From an uncultured bacterium (GTDB lineage: Bacteria > Verrucomicrobiota > Lentisphaeria > Victivallales > UBA1829): a DNA stretch of 41,252 nt. The stretch covers positions 1 through 41,252 of the forward strand of contig CACZEK010000023.1 in assembly GCA_902780135.1 (NCBI GenBank), given 5' to 3'. Each line of letters starts with the position of its first letter. Position 1 is the stretch's first letter. The position numbers were made by a program, and so were the translations under genes. Positions 8,111 to 15,293 of this stretch are shown piece after piece. Under the pieces are notes generated by a model, which saw only the letters and a program-made list of their open reading frames with translations, did not search any database and was not told where the DNA came from.

Positions 8111-10792
8111 TTATTTGCCGGATTTCAGTTTCACGGTCACTTTCTTGCCGGAGTATTTGACCTCGGCGTCGGCCTTCGCGACGTTGTCCACGCCGGCGTT
8201 CTGCCCGTTCATGAGGCAGACGCGGAACGTGCGGTTCTTCAGCATGCCGTCGTACTCGCCCTTGCGGTCGCCGATCGTGAGTTCGCCCTTCGCGTCGTTC
8301 CACTCGAATTTGATGCGCGTGAACTTGCCCTGTTCGTAGGAGTAGTCCTTGCCGTTGTCCTCGTACAGGGAGAAGGAGCCGTCCGCGCCGGGATACACGC
8401 GGATTTCGAGCGTCTCGGGCAGTTTCTCGTCGACGTACTGCATGGTCTCGCCCCAGGGCAGGATCGCGCCCGCCTTCACGAACACCGGGATGCGGTCCAG
8501 CGGGGCGTCGACTTTTGCGACACTGTTTTCGTTATACTGTTTCCCGGTCCAGAGATCGTACCAGCCTTTCTTGTTGGTCGGCAGATAGACTTCAGCCGTT
8601 TTGTCCTGGGACGTGACGGGCGCGACGAGCAGGGACGGACCGAGCATGTATTCGGTTTCGTTCTGCGCGGTCAGAGTGCCGCCGGGGAAGTCGGCCATCC
8701 ACGGACGCATGATGATGCCGCCTTCCAGCGCGGCGTCGGCCGCGGCAGTGTAGACGTAGGGCAGCAGATGATAACGGACATCGAGGTACTTGCGGAAGAC
8801 CTTTTCGGCCTCTTCGCCGTAGCGCCAGAGCTCGGTCTGGCTGGTGTAGCCGTGGACGCGCAGGATGGGCGAGAACGTGCTGTACTCGAACCAGCGGAGC
8901 ATGCGCTCGATGTATTCCTTGTTCCGATACTGGTCGCCGGGACGGAAGAATCCGCCGGTGTCGGTGGTCCAGTACGGGATGCCGCTCATCATCATGCCGA
9001 GTCCGGAGATGATCTGCGTGCGGAAGTCGCTCCAGTTGCTGCCGACGTCGCCGGACCAGATCACGCTGGGCTGGCGGCTCTGTCCCGCGAACGCGCAGCG
9101 GGTCAGGATGAGGGCGCGGCGTTCGGGCTGCGCCTGGCGCAGGCGGTCATAGGCGGTGGTGTTCACGATGAGGGGATAGACGTTGCGGTACTCGTTGCCG
9201 CGTCCGAGCGTGATGTTGCGGTTGTGCAGATCGTCGTTTTCCGGCTCGGTGGCGTCGAACCACCAGCTGTCGATGCCGGTGGAGAGGATGTCGGAGACGA
9301 TGGTGTCCCAATAGAGTTTGGCGGCTTCGGGCTTGGTGAAGTCGATCCAGTCGGTGCCGCGGATGTAGCCGTCGAGGGCGACCATCTTTTCGGCGAACGG
9401 GTTGTCCTTGCTCGCCTTGGACCAGACGGAGAGCATGGAGTGGGCGTTCAGCTTGTGGACTTCGTCGTTCATGCCCTTCGGGTTCCCGAAACGCTGCGAG
9501 TCGAAGTGCATGGAGTTCCACTTGCCGGAATCCCACCACTGCCAGTCCTGCACGATGATGTCGACCGGGATCTTGCGGTTGCGGAATTCACGGAGATTGG
9601 AGAGCAGGTCGTCCTGCGAGACGTAGCGTTCGCGGCAGTGCCAGTAGCCGAACGCGTATTTCGGGAGCATGGGGGTCTTGCCGCAGAGTTCGCGGTAGGT
9701 CTTCATAGTCTTCTCGGCGTCGCCGGAGATGTAGACATAGTCGATCTCCTTCGCGTCGTCGGAACGGAACGTCGTGAAATTGAGGTTGCCCTTGAGCGGA
9801 CGGACCTTGAGCGAAGTGCGGTCTCTCGCCTCGTTCTGGACGGTTATGGTGTGTTTGCCTTTCGTGAGATTCGCCTGGAATCCGATGACCGGGGGCAGCC
9901 AGGTGTTGCGCTGTTCCACGATGAGCTTGTCGTCGATGAGGACGACGTGGCGGCGCGCCATGGTCTGGCCGCAGTCAAGCTCGAATGCGTAGAGGCCGTC
10001 CGCGTCCGCCGTGAACTCGCCGGAGAGGGTGTTGTCGCGGCGGAATTCGCGTCGTCCGCCGGTCGCCGTGGTGACCTCGACGGTCTGGCCCTGTCCTTCG
10101 GCGACTTTCTTCAGTTCGATGGGCGTGTCGGCGGGGTTGAACTCCGTGCGGCTGTAATTGTGCCAGAGCAGGCCGTATCCGGCGGTGGAGTAGAGGAACG
10201 GCACGGACGCCTGCGTGTTGACCTGGATGAGCTGGCGGGGCTGGTTCTTGATGTTCAGGACGCTGTCCTGGAACTGGCCGAGGCCGAACTGGAATTCCGT
10301 GCCGGGAGATACGAATGTCGATTCGACGCAGTAGGAATCGGCGGCGGCGTCCCTCGACGGGGATTTCCCGAATTTCCGGGCGCCGACGTTCTCCTGAAGA
10401 TTGGAGGACGGGTGTTTGGCGTCGGAAAAAGACAGGGTGCTGCCCTGATAGCGGACGGAAAGATCGTCGATCGTGCAGGTAAAGCCGTCGGCATTCTGCC
10501 TGACTTTCGTAAACGCCCGCGGCTTGGCGCCGGTAAGGATGAATTCCGGTTTGTTCGAGAAGGTTTTGTTTTTCGTGCTGCGGACACGGACGGAGTTGTC
10601 CGTCAGCGCGGTCAGCTCGATCAGCGTACCGTCTTTTGCGTGGTACGTGAACGATACCGGACTCAACGGATTTACCTCCGCATCGGCGGTGTAAGCCGAC
10701 TGAAGACAGGACGGGACGAACGCCGCCGCGGAGAGCGCCGCGGCCACGGAGAACGCGCGGAGCAGTGTTTTTCTTTGGGGGAACAATGTCAT
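8111..10792 (-). CDS. Exported glycoside hydrolase family 31, alpha-xylosidase-like, with inserted PA14-like domain
   Basis: 893 residues. The hydrophobic N-terminal signal runs to about residue 28, followed by Cys29 in FVPSC, so it may be a lipoprotein, though Pro at -2 is atypical. GH31 enzymes are retaining alpha-glycosidases. Catalytic nucleophile Asp513 in WWFDATEPE and acid/base Asp582 in WSGDVGSNW are visible 69 residues apart. DATEPE rather than DFGE at the nucleophile and a PA14-like insert at about 240-355 in the N-terminal beta region resemble Cellvibrio-type xyloglucan alpha-xylosidases. The C-terminal beta domains carry ILPWGETMQY and YPGADGSFSLYEDNG. Start at ATG 10792 is set by AAGGAGA; the frame is open 32 codons further, across the promoter. 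Alpha-glucosidase activity is the main alternative. Confidence 0.93.
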   Translation of the reverse strand: MTLFPQRKTLLRAFSVAAALSAAAFVPSCLQSAYTADAEVNPLSPVSFTYHAKDGTLIELTALTDNSVRVRSTKNKTFSNKPEFILTGAKPRAFTKVRQNADGFTCTIDDLSVRYQGSTLSFSDAKHPSSNLQENVGARKFGKSPSRDAAADSYCVESTFVSPGTEFQFGLGQFQDSVLNIKNQPRQLIQVNTQASVPFLYSTAGYGLLWHNYSRTEFNPADTPIELKKVAEGQGQTVEVTTATGGRREFRRDNTLSGEFTADADGLYAFELDCGQTMARRHVVLIDDKLIVEQRNTWLPPVIGFQANLTKGKHTITVQNEARDRTSLKVRPLKGNLNFTTFRSDDAKEIDYVYISGDAEKTMKTYRELCGKTPMLPKYAFGYWHCRERYVSQDDLLSNLREFRNRKIPVDIIVQDWQWWDSGKWNSMHFDSQRFGNPKGMNDEVHKLNAHSMLSVWSKASKDNPFAEKMVALDGYIRGTDWIDFTKPEAAKLYWDTIVSDILSTGIDSWWFDATEPENDDLHNRNITLGRGNEYRNVYPLIVNTTAYDRLRQAQPERRALILTRCAFAGQSRQPSVIWSGDVGSNWSDFRTQIISGLGMMMSGIPYWTTDTGGFFRPGDQYRNKEYIERMLRWFEYSTFSPILRVHGYTSQTELWRYGEEAEKVFRKYLDVRYHLLPYVYTAAADAALEGGIIMRPWMADFPGGTLTAQNETEYMLGPSLLVAPVTSQDKTAEVYLPTNKKGWYDLWTGKQYNENSVAKVDAPLDRIPVFVKAGAILPWGETMQYVDEKLPETLEIRVYPGADGSFSLYEDNGKDYSYEQGKFTRIKFEWNDAKGELTIGDRKGEYDGMLKNRTFRVCLMNGQNAGVDNVAKADAEVKYSGKKVTVKLKSGK

Positions 10793-10866
10793 GATGAAAT
10801 CTCCTTGAAACACAATTATGGAGTGAATGATTCGTGAAAAAGCGTCCGCATGCGCGAACACGCTAT

Positions 10867-10895
10867 ACAATAGATGCCCTGTGTTCATTTTTCAA
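10867..10895 (-). promoter_or_regulatory. Promoter of the GH31 gene
   Basis: -35 TTGAAA (10890-10895), 17-base spacer, -10 TATTGT (10867-10872) on the minus strand. Confidence 0.75.
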
Positions 10896-10929
10896 CGGGA
10901 AAAAAGGCGCGTCACGGTAAAAAACGCGG

Positions 10930-10951
10930 AAAAAACGCAGCCGGAAGCGTT
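10930..10951 (-). terminator. Probable terminator of the rpmF-plsX operon
   Basis: On the minus strand AACGC (10951-10947) and GCGTT (10938-10934) form a short stem running into a T run. It is short, so only moderate support; an overlapping GCGTT/AACGC stem sits just upstream. Confidence 0.5.
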
Positions 10952-10974
10952 AATAACGCATATCTTAACTTTAA

Positions 10975-11496
10975 TCAGTTGTTCTGCTCCGTCCAAAGTT
11001 CGGCAGTGTGCCACGGAGTGCTGTAGAAGGGGTGTCCGTGTCCGTTCGCGCAGAAGACGGTCATGCCCCCGTCCTCCGAAGCGTGATCGAACTCAAGGAT
11101 GTAACTCTGCCGAAGATCCTGAACCGTGCCCTGTTCCTCCGGCGTCAGTCTGCCCCGGACGTCGGTTTCCGCCGCGAGCCGGAGGATGTCCTCCGCGATC
11201 CCGGCGTACCGCTCCGCGCCGTCCGTTCCGATCCGGATGGCTGTACTGCTTCCGACGCGGTTTTTCACGCGGAACACCTTCGTTTTGTATTTCGTTTCGA
11301 TCTCCGGCCGGATAAGCTCGTCGACGAGGCGGTCCGCGGTGCGTTCGGTCCGCTCGATCCGGGCTGTCCGGTCGTTGTCGAAGCGGAACAGCATGAGCGG
11401 CACGAGCAGGAACGGCAGGTCCAGCAGCAACAGCAGGGCGAACGTCCCGACGGTGAAAACGGCGTCGATCTTTTCCCAGAAGGTCAGTTTCTTCAT
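10975..11496 (-). CDS. Uncharacterised small membrane protein, paralogue B
   Basis: 173 residues. Hydrophobic segment at about 11-36 (TVGTFALLLLLDLPFLLVPL), then a soluble domain. It is not a family I recognise. It shares with the upstream gene an N-terminal membrane segment, a charged helix ending in EI-x-KY, a basic strand ending in RI, and the motif DH-x3-DGGMT (EFDHASEDGGMTV here, EIDHDAPDGGMTF in the partner) followed by WH-x-A-x-L near the C terminus. The two are diverged tandem paralogues. ATG 11496 has GGAGG nine bases upstream and overlaps the TGA of the previous gene (ATGA), so translation is probably coupled. Last gene of the rpmF-plsX operon; the soluble domain's side of the membrane is uncertain. 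Confidence 0.75.
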   Translation of the reverse strand: MKKLTFWEKIDAVFTVGTFALLLLLDLPFLLVPLMLFRFDNDRTARIERTERTADRLVDELIRPEIETKYKTKVFRVKNRVGSSTAIRIGTDGAERYAGIAEDILRLAAETDVRGRLTPEEQGTVQDLRQSYILEFDHASEDGGMTVFCANGHGHPFYSTPWHTAELWTEQNN

Positions 11497-12071
11497 GGGC
11501 GCGCCTCCTTCCCGGTCCGCGCGGACGCGTCCCCGTACAGCGCGGCATCGTGCCAAAGCGTGTCCGCTTCGTAGCCGCGGACCGTGTCCGGCAGCACGAA
11601 CGTCATGCCGCCGTCCGGCGCGTCGTGGTCGATCTCCAGCGCCCAGGCGCACAGCGGCATCCCCGGCGTCGTCCGGCGCAGTTCGCGGATGTCGTCCGCG
11701 ATGCCGAACGCCTGTCCGGCGCGGACGCGGCGCGCATCCCGTGCGGCGGTCCGGATTCTGACGCGGAGAGCGCCGTCCCGGTACATGACCTCAAAATCCT
11801 TCAGGTCGTATTTCCTGACGATTTCGTGCCTGATGCCGTTCAAAACGGACTGTTCCAACGCCGATGCGTCGGGCAGGGGGCTTTGAGGTGTGTTCTCTTT
11901 CGGGGGATGATGTTTCCGGTTGTAAATCCATTGAACAGTGCCCAGAACGGTGAAAAACACCACGGGAAACAGCAGCATGCAGACGAAGAGGACGCGTTTC
12001 ACGATGGTCAGGACGCGCGCAGCCGGATATGATTCTTCCGGCTGTCCGTCGAATGTTCCGTCCGTTTTCAT
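11493..12071 (-). CDS. Uncharacterised small membrane protein, paralogue A
   Basis: 192 residues. A charged N terminus of about 20 residues precedes one membrane segment (about 25-47, VLFVCMLLFPVVFFTVLG). A proline-rich linker and a soluble domain follow with EIVRKYDLKDFEVMYRDG, EIDHDAPDGGMTF and WHDAALYGD. It aligns by eye with the next gene over the whole soluble domain. There is no recognised family and no catalytic signature, though Asp-His pairs conserved in both copies could bind metal. The Shine-Dalgarno is poor, and the start is chosen because it follows the preceding gene by 12 bases. Operon partner of plsX; function unknown. Confidence 0.72.
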   Translation of the reverse strand: MKTDGTFDGQPEESYPAARVLTIVKRVLFVCMLLFPVVFFTVLGTVQWIYNRKHHPPKENTPQSPLPDASALEQSVLNGIRHEIVRKYDLKDFEVMYRDGALRVRIRTAARDARRVRAGQAFGIADDIRELRRTTPGMPLCAWALEIDHDAPDGGMTFVLPDTVRGYEADTLWHDAALYGDASARTGKEARP

Positions 12072-12083
12072 GCGCGGGCGGAA

Positions 12084-12569
12084 TCAGTTGCCGTCGGCGG
12101 GCTGGGCCGGTGCGGATTCCGGCTGAGTGTTGCCGCCGGTCAGGTTGGATTGTCCGTCTGAGCCGCCGAGCATGGGCGGGAGTTTTTCCAGAATGGCGTC
12201 GCGGGTCTGTTCGACGGCGGCGTCCTTGCCCTTCTGGAAGATGTCTTTTGCCGTCTGGACGGCCTCCTGGCGGGCGCATTCCTTCGCGAGGACCATTTCC
12301 TGCTTGCAGAGGGTCCAGCAGTCGGAAATGCGGATGAGGGTGTAGCTGAGGAGGCGGTCGAACGCGACGGCTTCCTTCGCGGCGGAAATGTCGCCGGATT
12401 TGATGCCTTCGATGGCGTCGACGACCTTGTCCTTCGCGGACGCGCCCTGCGAGCCGGAAACGGGGACGTCCGTGACTTCCTGCGCGCGCAATATGGCGGC
12501 GCACGGGATGAACGCGGAAACGGCGAAAACGCCTGCGAGGATGAGAGTGCGGGCCGAAACGGACGTCAT
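12084..12569 (-). CDS. Uncharacterised exported protein downstream of plsX
   Basis: 161 residues. The signal peptide (about 1-29) ends in AILRAQ. The mature part is mostly helical, with KDKVVDAIEGIKSGDIS, CWTLCKQEM and KECARQEAVQTAKDIF: a small Cys-containing helical domain with three cysteines. The tail (about 133-161) is low complexity, rich in Gly, Asn, Pro and Gln. GGGGAG precedes the ATG. It lies 23 bases after plsX and 12 bases before paralogue A. I do not recognise a family. The envelope location matches the two membrane proteins that follow. Confidence 0.7.
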   Translation of the reverse strand: MTSVSARTLILAGVFAVSAFIPCAAILRAQEVTDVPVSGSQGASAKDKVVDAIEGIKSGDISAAKEAVAFDRLLSYTLIRISDCWTLCKQEMVLAKECARQEAVQTAKDIFQKGKDAAVEQTRDAILEKLPPMLGGSDGQSNLTGGNTQPESAPAQPADGN

Positions 12570-12592
12570 GTGCGCTCCCCCCTTCGGATGCA

Positions 12593-13657
12593 TCAGAGAT
12601 GCGTGGTCAGCGGCGGCTGCTGCTGATCGGTCGTGCGATGGGACGGCGGCGCGAATTCGATGCCGCACTCGGCGATGCGCGTGGAAATTCGGCTCGGGAG
12701 GCCGCGCTTCGCGAAATCGTTCGCGACCTTGATGGCGTTGCGGACCGCCTTCGGCGTGGACGCGCCGTGGCCGATGATGCAGACGCCGTTGAGTCCGAGG
12801 AGCGGGGCTCCGCCGTACTCTTCGAAATTGCTGATCGCCTTCACGTCGGCGAACGCCTGCTGCGCGAGCAGGGCGCCGGTCTTCCGGATGGCGTTCTTCA
12901 TGATGCTTTCCTTCAGCCACTGGCGGATGGCGGAGGCGATGCTCTCGGCGGTCTTCAGGACGAGGTTGCCGGAGAAGCCGTCGCACACCACGACGTCGGC
13001 GCTGTGGAAGAACATGTCGTGCCCCTCGACGTTGCCCACGAAGTTGATGGGCATGTTCGAGAGGATCTTGAACGCTTCCTTGGTGAGTTCGTTGCCCTTG
13101 ATGTCCTCGCCGCCGACGGAGATCAGGCCGATGCGCGGCTTTTCGATGTTCTGGAACATCTGCGCGTAGACTTCGCCGAAGATGGCGAACTGCGCGAGGT
13201 TCAGCGGCGTGCAGTCGGTGTTCGCGCCGGCGTCGACCAGGATGAACCTGCCGCCGACCGCCGGCATGAAGGTCGCGATGGCGGGACGGTCGACGCCCTT
13301 CAGGATGCGCATCTTGACCTTGGACGCCGCCACGGCCGCGCCGGTGTGGCCGGCGGAGATGACCGCGTCGGCCTTGCCTTCGGCGGCAAGCGTGGCGCAG
13401 ACCGTGATGGAGGAGTGTTTCTTCGCGCGGATCGAGGTGGTCGAGGGTTCGCCCATTTCGACGACTTCCTCGGCGTGGACGAGCTTGAGGCGCGGGCCTT
13501 CCTTCAGGTGTTCTTTCTGAAGGTAGTAGGCGAGCTTTTCCAGGTGGCCGACGAGCAGGATTTCCACATCGGGGAACATCCGCAGGGCGTCGGCGACGGC
13601 TTCGACCACGACGGCGGGCGCGTAATCGCCGCCCATTGCATCAACCGCGATCCTCAT
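12593..13657 (-). CDS. plsX: Phosphate acyltransferase PlsX
   Basis: 354 residues. PlsX converts acyl-ACP and phosphate to acyl-phosphate, the donor for PlsY in the first step of phospholipid synthesis. It is a peripheral protein at the inner membrane. Family signatures: N-terminal AVDAMGGDYAP (4-14), SAGHTGAAVAAS, DAGANTDCTP, DVVVCDGFSGNLVLKT, and GAPLLGLNGVCIIGHG near the C terminus. Length fits the family (about 330-350), with an unusual short tail rich in Gln and Pro after about residue 338. GGAG precedes the ATG. It follows rpmF by 45 bases, the widespread rpmF-plsX arrangement, but instead of fabH three uncharacterised genes follow. Confidence 0.96.
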   Translation of the reverse strand: MRIAVDAMGGDYAPAVVVEAVADALRMFPDVEILLVGHLEKLAYYLQKEHLKEGPRLKLVHAEEVVEMGEPSTTSIRAKKHSSITVCATLAAEGKADAVISAGHTGAAVAASKVKMRILKGVDRPAIATFMPAVGGRFILVDAGANTDCTPLNLAQFAIFGEVYAQMFQNIEKPRIGLISVGGEDIKGNELTKEAFKILSNMPINFVGNVEGHDMFFHSADVVVCDGFSGNLVLKTAESIASAIRQWLKESIMKNAIRKTGALLAQQAFADVKAISNFEEYGGAPLLGLNGVCIIGHGASTPKAVRNAIKVANDFAKRGLPSRISTRIAECGIEFAPPSHRTTDQQQPPLTTHL

Positions 13658-13702
13658 CGAAACGACTCCGGTTGGTTTTGTCTTGAGGAGAAAATGAAAT
13701 GA

Positions 13703-13882
13703 TTACTCGGCGACGGTCAGGACCTGGCGGCCTTTGTACATGCCGCAGGAGGTGCAGACGGAGTGCGGAGCGACGGGCTTGCCGCATTCCTTGCAGAACG
13801 AAGCCTGGACGCCTTCGTAACGGTTCGCGGCCTGGCGCTGGCGGCGTTTCATTTTCGAGACTTTGCGTTTCGGGACTGCCAT
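13703..13882 (-). CDS. rpmF: Ribosomal protein bL32
   Basis: 59 residues, read directly from the minus strand. It begins MAVPKRKVSKMKRRQRQ, the conserved bL32 N terminus, and has a zinc-ribbon pattern CKECG (30-34) and CTSCG (43-47), so it is the zinc-binding form. It is a component of the large ribosomal subunit. A strong Shine-Dalgarno AAGGAG lies before the ATG and a strong promoter (-10 at 13941-13946) lies upstream. First gene of the rpmF-plsX operon. Confidence 0.95.
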   Translation of the reverse strand: MAVPKRKVSKMKRRQRQAANRYEGVQASFCKECGKPVAPHSVCTSCGMYKGRQVLTVAE

Positions 13883-13940
13883 GATAAGACTCCTTGGTTA
13901 GCAGTTATGATAAGGTATTGGATCACATCTTGAAATAAAT

Positions 13941-13968
13941 AATATATCACGGAATCGGCGATTTGCAA
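13941..13968 (-). promoter_or_regulatory. Promoter of the rpmF-plsX operon
   Basis: -35 TTGCAA (13963-13968), 16-base spacer, -10 TATATT (13941-13946) on the minus strand. Confidence 0.75.
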
Positions 13969-14084
13969 ATTCAAAGCGCGTGTTTCGGAAGGAAAATCGC
14001 GCATTTTTTCCGGTTTTCCGCATCCGCACGGAAGAAAACGCGGTAATACGGACCATACGGTTTCCCGTGCGCGAGCGGATCCGC

Positions 14085-14099
14085 GCACTGCCGCAGTGC
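14085..14099. repeat. Palindromic hairpin after aroE, related to the dispersed element core
   Basis: GCACTG (14085-14090) and CAGTGC (14094-14099) pair across CCG. No T run follows on the minus strand, so it is a poor intrinsic terminator. Its central 13 bases are identical to 28015-28027 inside the dispersed two-hairpin element. Confidence 0.55.
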
Positions 14100-14110
14100 A
14101 GGTGCAGGCG

Positions 14111-14947
14111 TCAGCTTGCGGCGGCGCGCATGACGTCCGCCGGAGCCTCGCGGCCGGTCCAGATGCGGAACGATTCCGCGCCCTGGTGCACGAGCATCGG
14201 CAGGCCGCCGGAGACGCGGAGCCCGCGTTCGCGGCAGCGGACCAGGATGTCCGTCTCGCGGTAGATGGTATCGAAGAGGCAGGCGGATGCGGGGATCAGA
14301 TCGGGATCAATGGGCGAGCCGTCGCCGTCGCGGAGTCCGAGGCTGGTGCACTGGATGACCAGATCCGCGCCGTCGAGCGCGCGTTTCACGGACGGGAGAT
14401 CGCCAAGCGCGGCGAAACCGCAGTCCAGCGCCGGGGCGTGCTTCAGGAGCTCGTCCGTGAGCAGCGCGGCCTTCTCCGCCGTCCGGTTCAGGATGCGGAG
14501 ACGGGCGCAGCCGGCGTCCGCCAGGTGGAACGCCAGCGCGCGGACCACGCCGCCGCAGCCGAGGATGCAGACGTTCGCGCCCTTCAGCGGCAGCCCGAAG
14601 ACCTCCAGCACGGCGCGTTCCAGTCCGGTCGCGTCGGTCGTGTCGCCGAAGAGCCTGCCGTCGCGGACGGAGACCGTGTTGACGCTGCCTGCGAGCGCGG
14701 CGCGCGGGGTGATGCCGTCGAGGAACGGGATCACGGCGTTTTTGTGGGGGACGGTGATGTTGAAGCCGTTGAGGGACGTCCGTGCGGAGTTCAGGAAATC
14801 CGCCAGCCCTTCGCGCGTTACGTGGACCGCCGTGTAGTCGGCGTCGATGCCGAGCGCGCGGAACGCGGCGTTGTGCATGAGCGGGGACTTGGAATGTCCG
14901 ATCGGGTCGCCGATGACGGCGAAATGGAGCGTGGAGCCGGAAGGCAT
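14111..14947 (-). CDS. aroE: Shikimate dehydrogenase
   Basis: 278 residues. AroE reduces 3-dehydroshikimate to shikimate with NADPH in aromatic amino acid synthesis; cytoplasmic. Substrate-domain signatures are present: FAVIGDPIGHSKSPLMHN (9-26) and NGFNITVPHKNAVIPFLD with the catalytic Lys of VPHK. The nucleotide-binding loop is ILGCGGVVRALAFHL, close to the usual GxGGAARA. The usual G-x-N-T-D substrate-binding stretch reads GDTTDATGLERA, a mild divergence that keeps the Asp. The C-terminal segment has GLPMLVHQGAESF. It is last in a cluster with a coiled-coil membrane protein, a tiny membrane protein and a tiny lipoprotein; no functional link is evident. Confidence 0.95.
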   Translation of the reverse strand: MPSGSTLHFAVIGDPIGHSKSPLMHNAAFRALGIDADYTAVHVTREGLADFLNSARTSLNGFNITVPHKNAVIPFLDGITPRAALAGSVNTVSVRDGRLFGDTTDATGLERAVLEVFGLPLKGANVCILGCGGVVRALAFHLADAGCARLRILNRTAEKAALLTDELLKHAPALDCGFAALGDLPSVKRALDGADLVIQCTSLGLRDGDGSPIDPDLIPASACLFDTIYRETDILVRCRERGLRVSGGLPMLVHQGAESFRIWTGREAPADVMRAAAS

Positions 14948-14992
14948 GAGTGGACCTCGCGATGGTTTGCGCGGCGCGGATGCAGATGCGGA

Positions 14993-15154
14993 TCAGTTGC
15001 GGAACGCGTCGCCGTAGGGATTGGTCTCCCATCCGGCGGGTTCGTTGAACGGCCTCAGGCTGCGCCCGGAGCGTTCCTGGGGGGAAGAACAAGCGGCGGC
15101 GCCCAGAAAAAGCGCCGCCGCGAGAAAAGCAAGGATGAAATAACGGAGCGTCAT
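14993..15154 (-). CDS. Small lipoprotein (53 residues)
   Basis: Translated by hand: a basic start MTLRYF, hydrophobic stretch to residue 21, lipobox LGAAAC with Cys22, then a short mature part rich in Ser, Arg, Asn and Pro containing FNEPAGWETNPYGDAF. This is a clear type II signal, so the product is a membrane-anchored lipoprotein of about 32 residues. There is no recognised family. It begins four bases after the stop of the 35-residue membrane protein and ends 45 bases before aroE, so the genes are probably cotranscribed. Conservation of the GWE-NP segment in relatives would confirm it as a gene. Confidence 0.72.
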   Translation of the reverse strand: MTLRYFILAFLAAALFLGAAACSSPQERSGRSLRPFNEPAGWETNPYGDAFRN

Positions 15155-15158
15155 GGCG

Positions 15159-15266
15159 TCAGAACATCATGAATTCTTTCATTTCCATGACCTGCATGAC
15201 GACCGCCGCGATGAGTCCGATGAGGGTCAGCACCGCGACCGCAAGAAAGAACTTGGATCTGAACAT
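15159..15266 (-). CDS. Small single-span membrane protein (35 residues)
   Basis: MFRSKF, then a hydrophobic segment (FLAVAVLTLIGLIAAVVM, about 7-24), then QVMEMKEFMMF. The strong Shine-Dalgarno AAAGGAAC stands before the ATG. It lies 27 bases after the coiled-coil gene and four bases before the lipoprotein gene. Too short for a family call. Support comes from the ribosome binding site, tight packing and a clean membrane segment with a basic N-terminal flank. Confidence 0.68.
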   Translation of the reverse strand: MFRSKFFLAVAVLTLIGLIAAVVMQVMEMKEFMMF

Positions 15267-15293
15267 GTGAGTTCCTTTCCCGTGAAGTCCTGG

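Noticed and set aside
8033..10837. Long open frame on the plus strand opposite GH31
   Set aside because: Composition is Val/Asp/Glu/Arg-heavy without any family motif, a usual by-product of GC-rich antisense frames; the minus strand encodes a full GH31 with catalytic residues.
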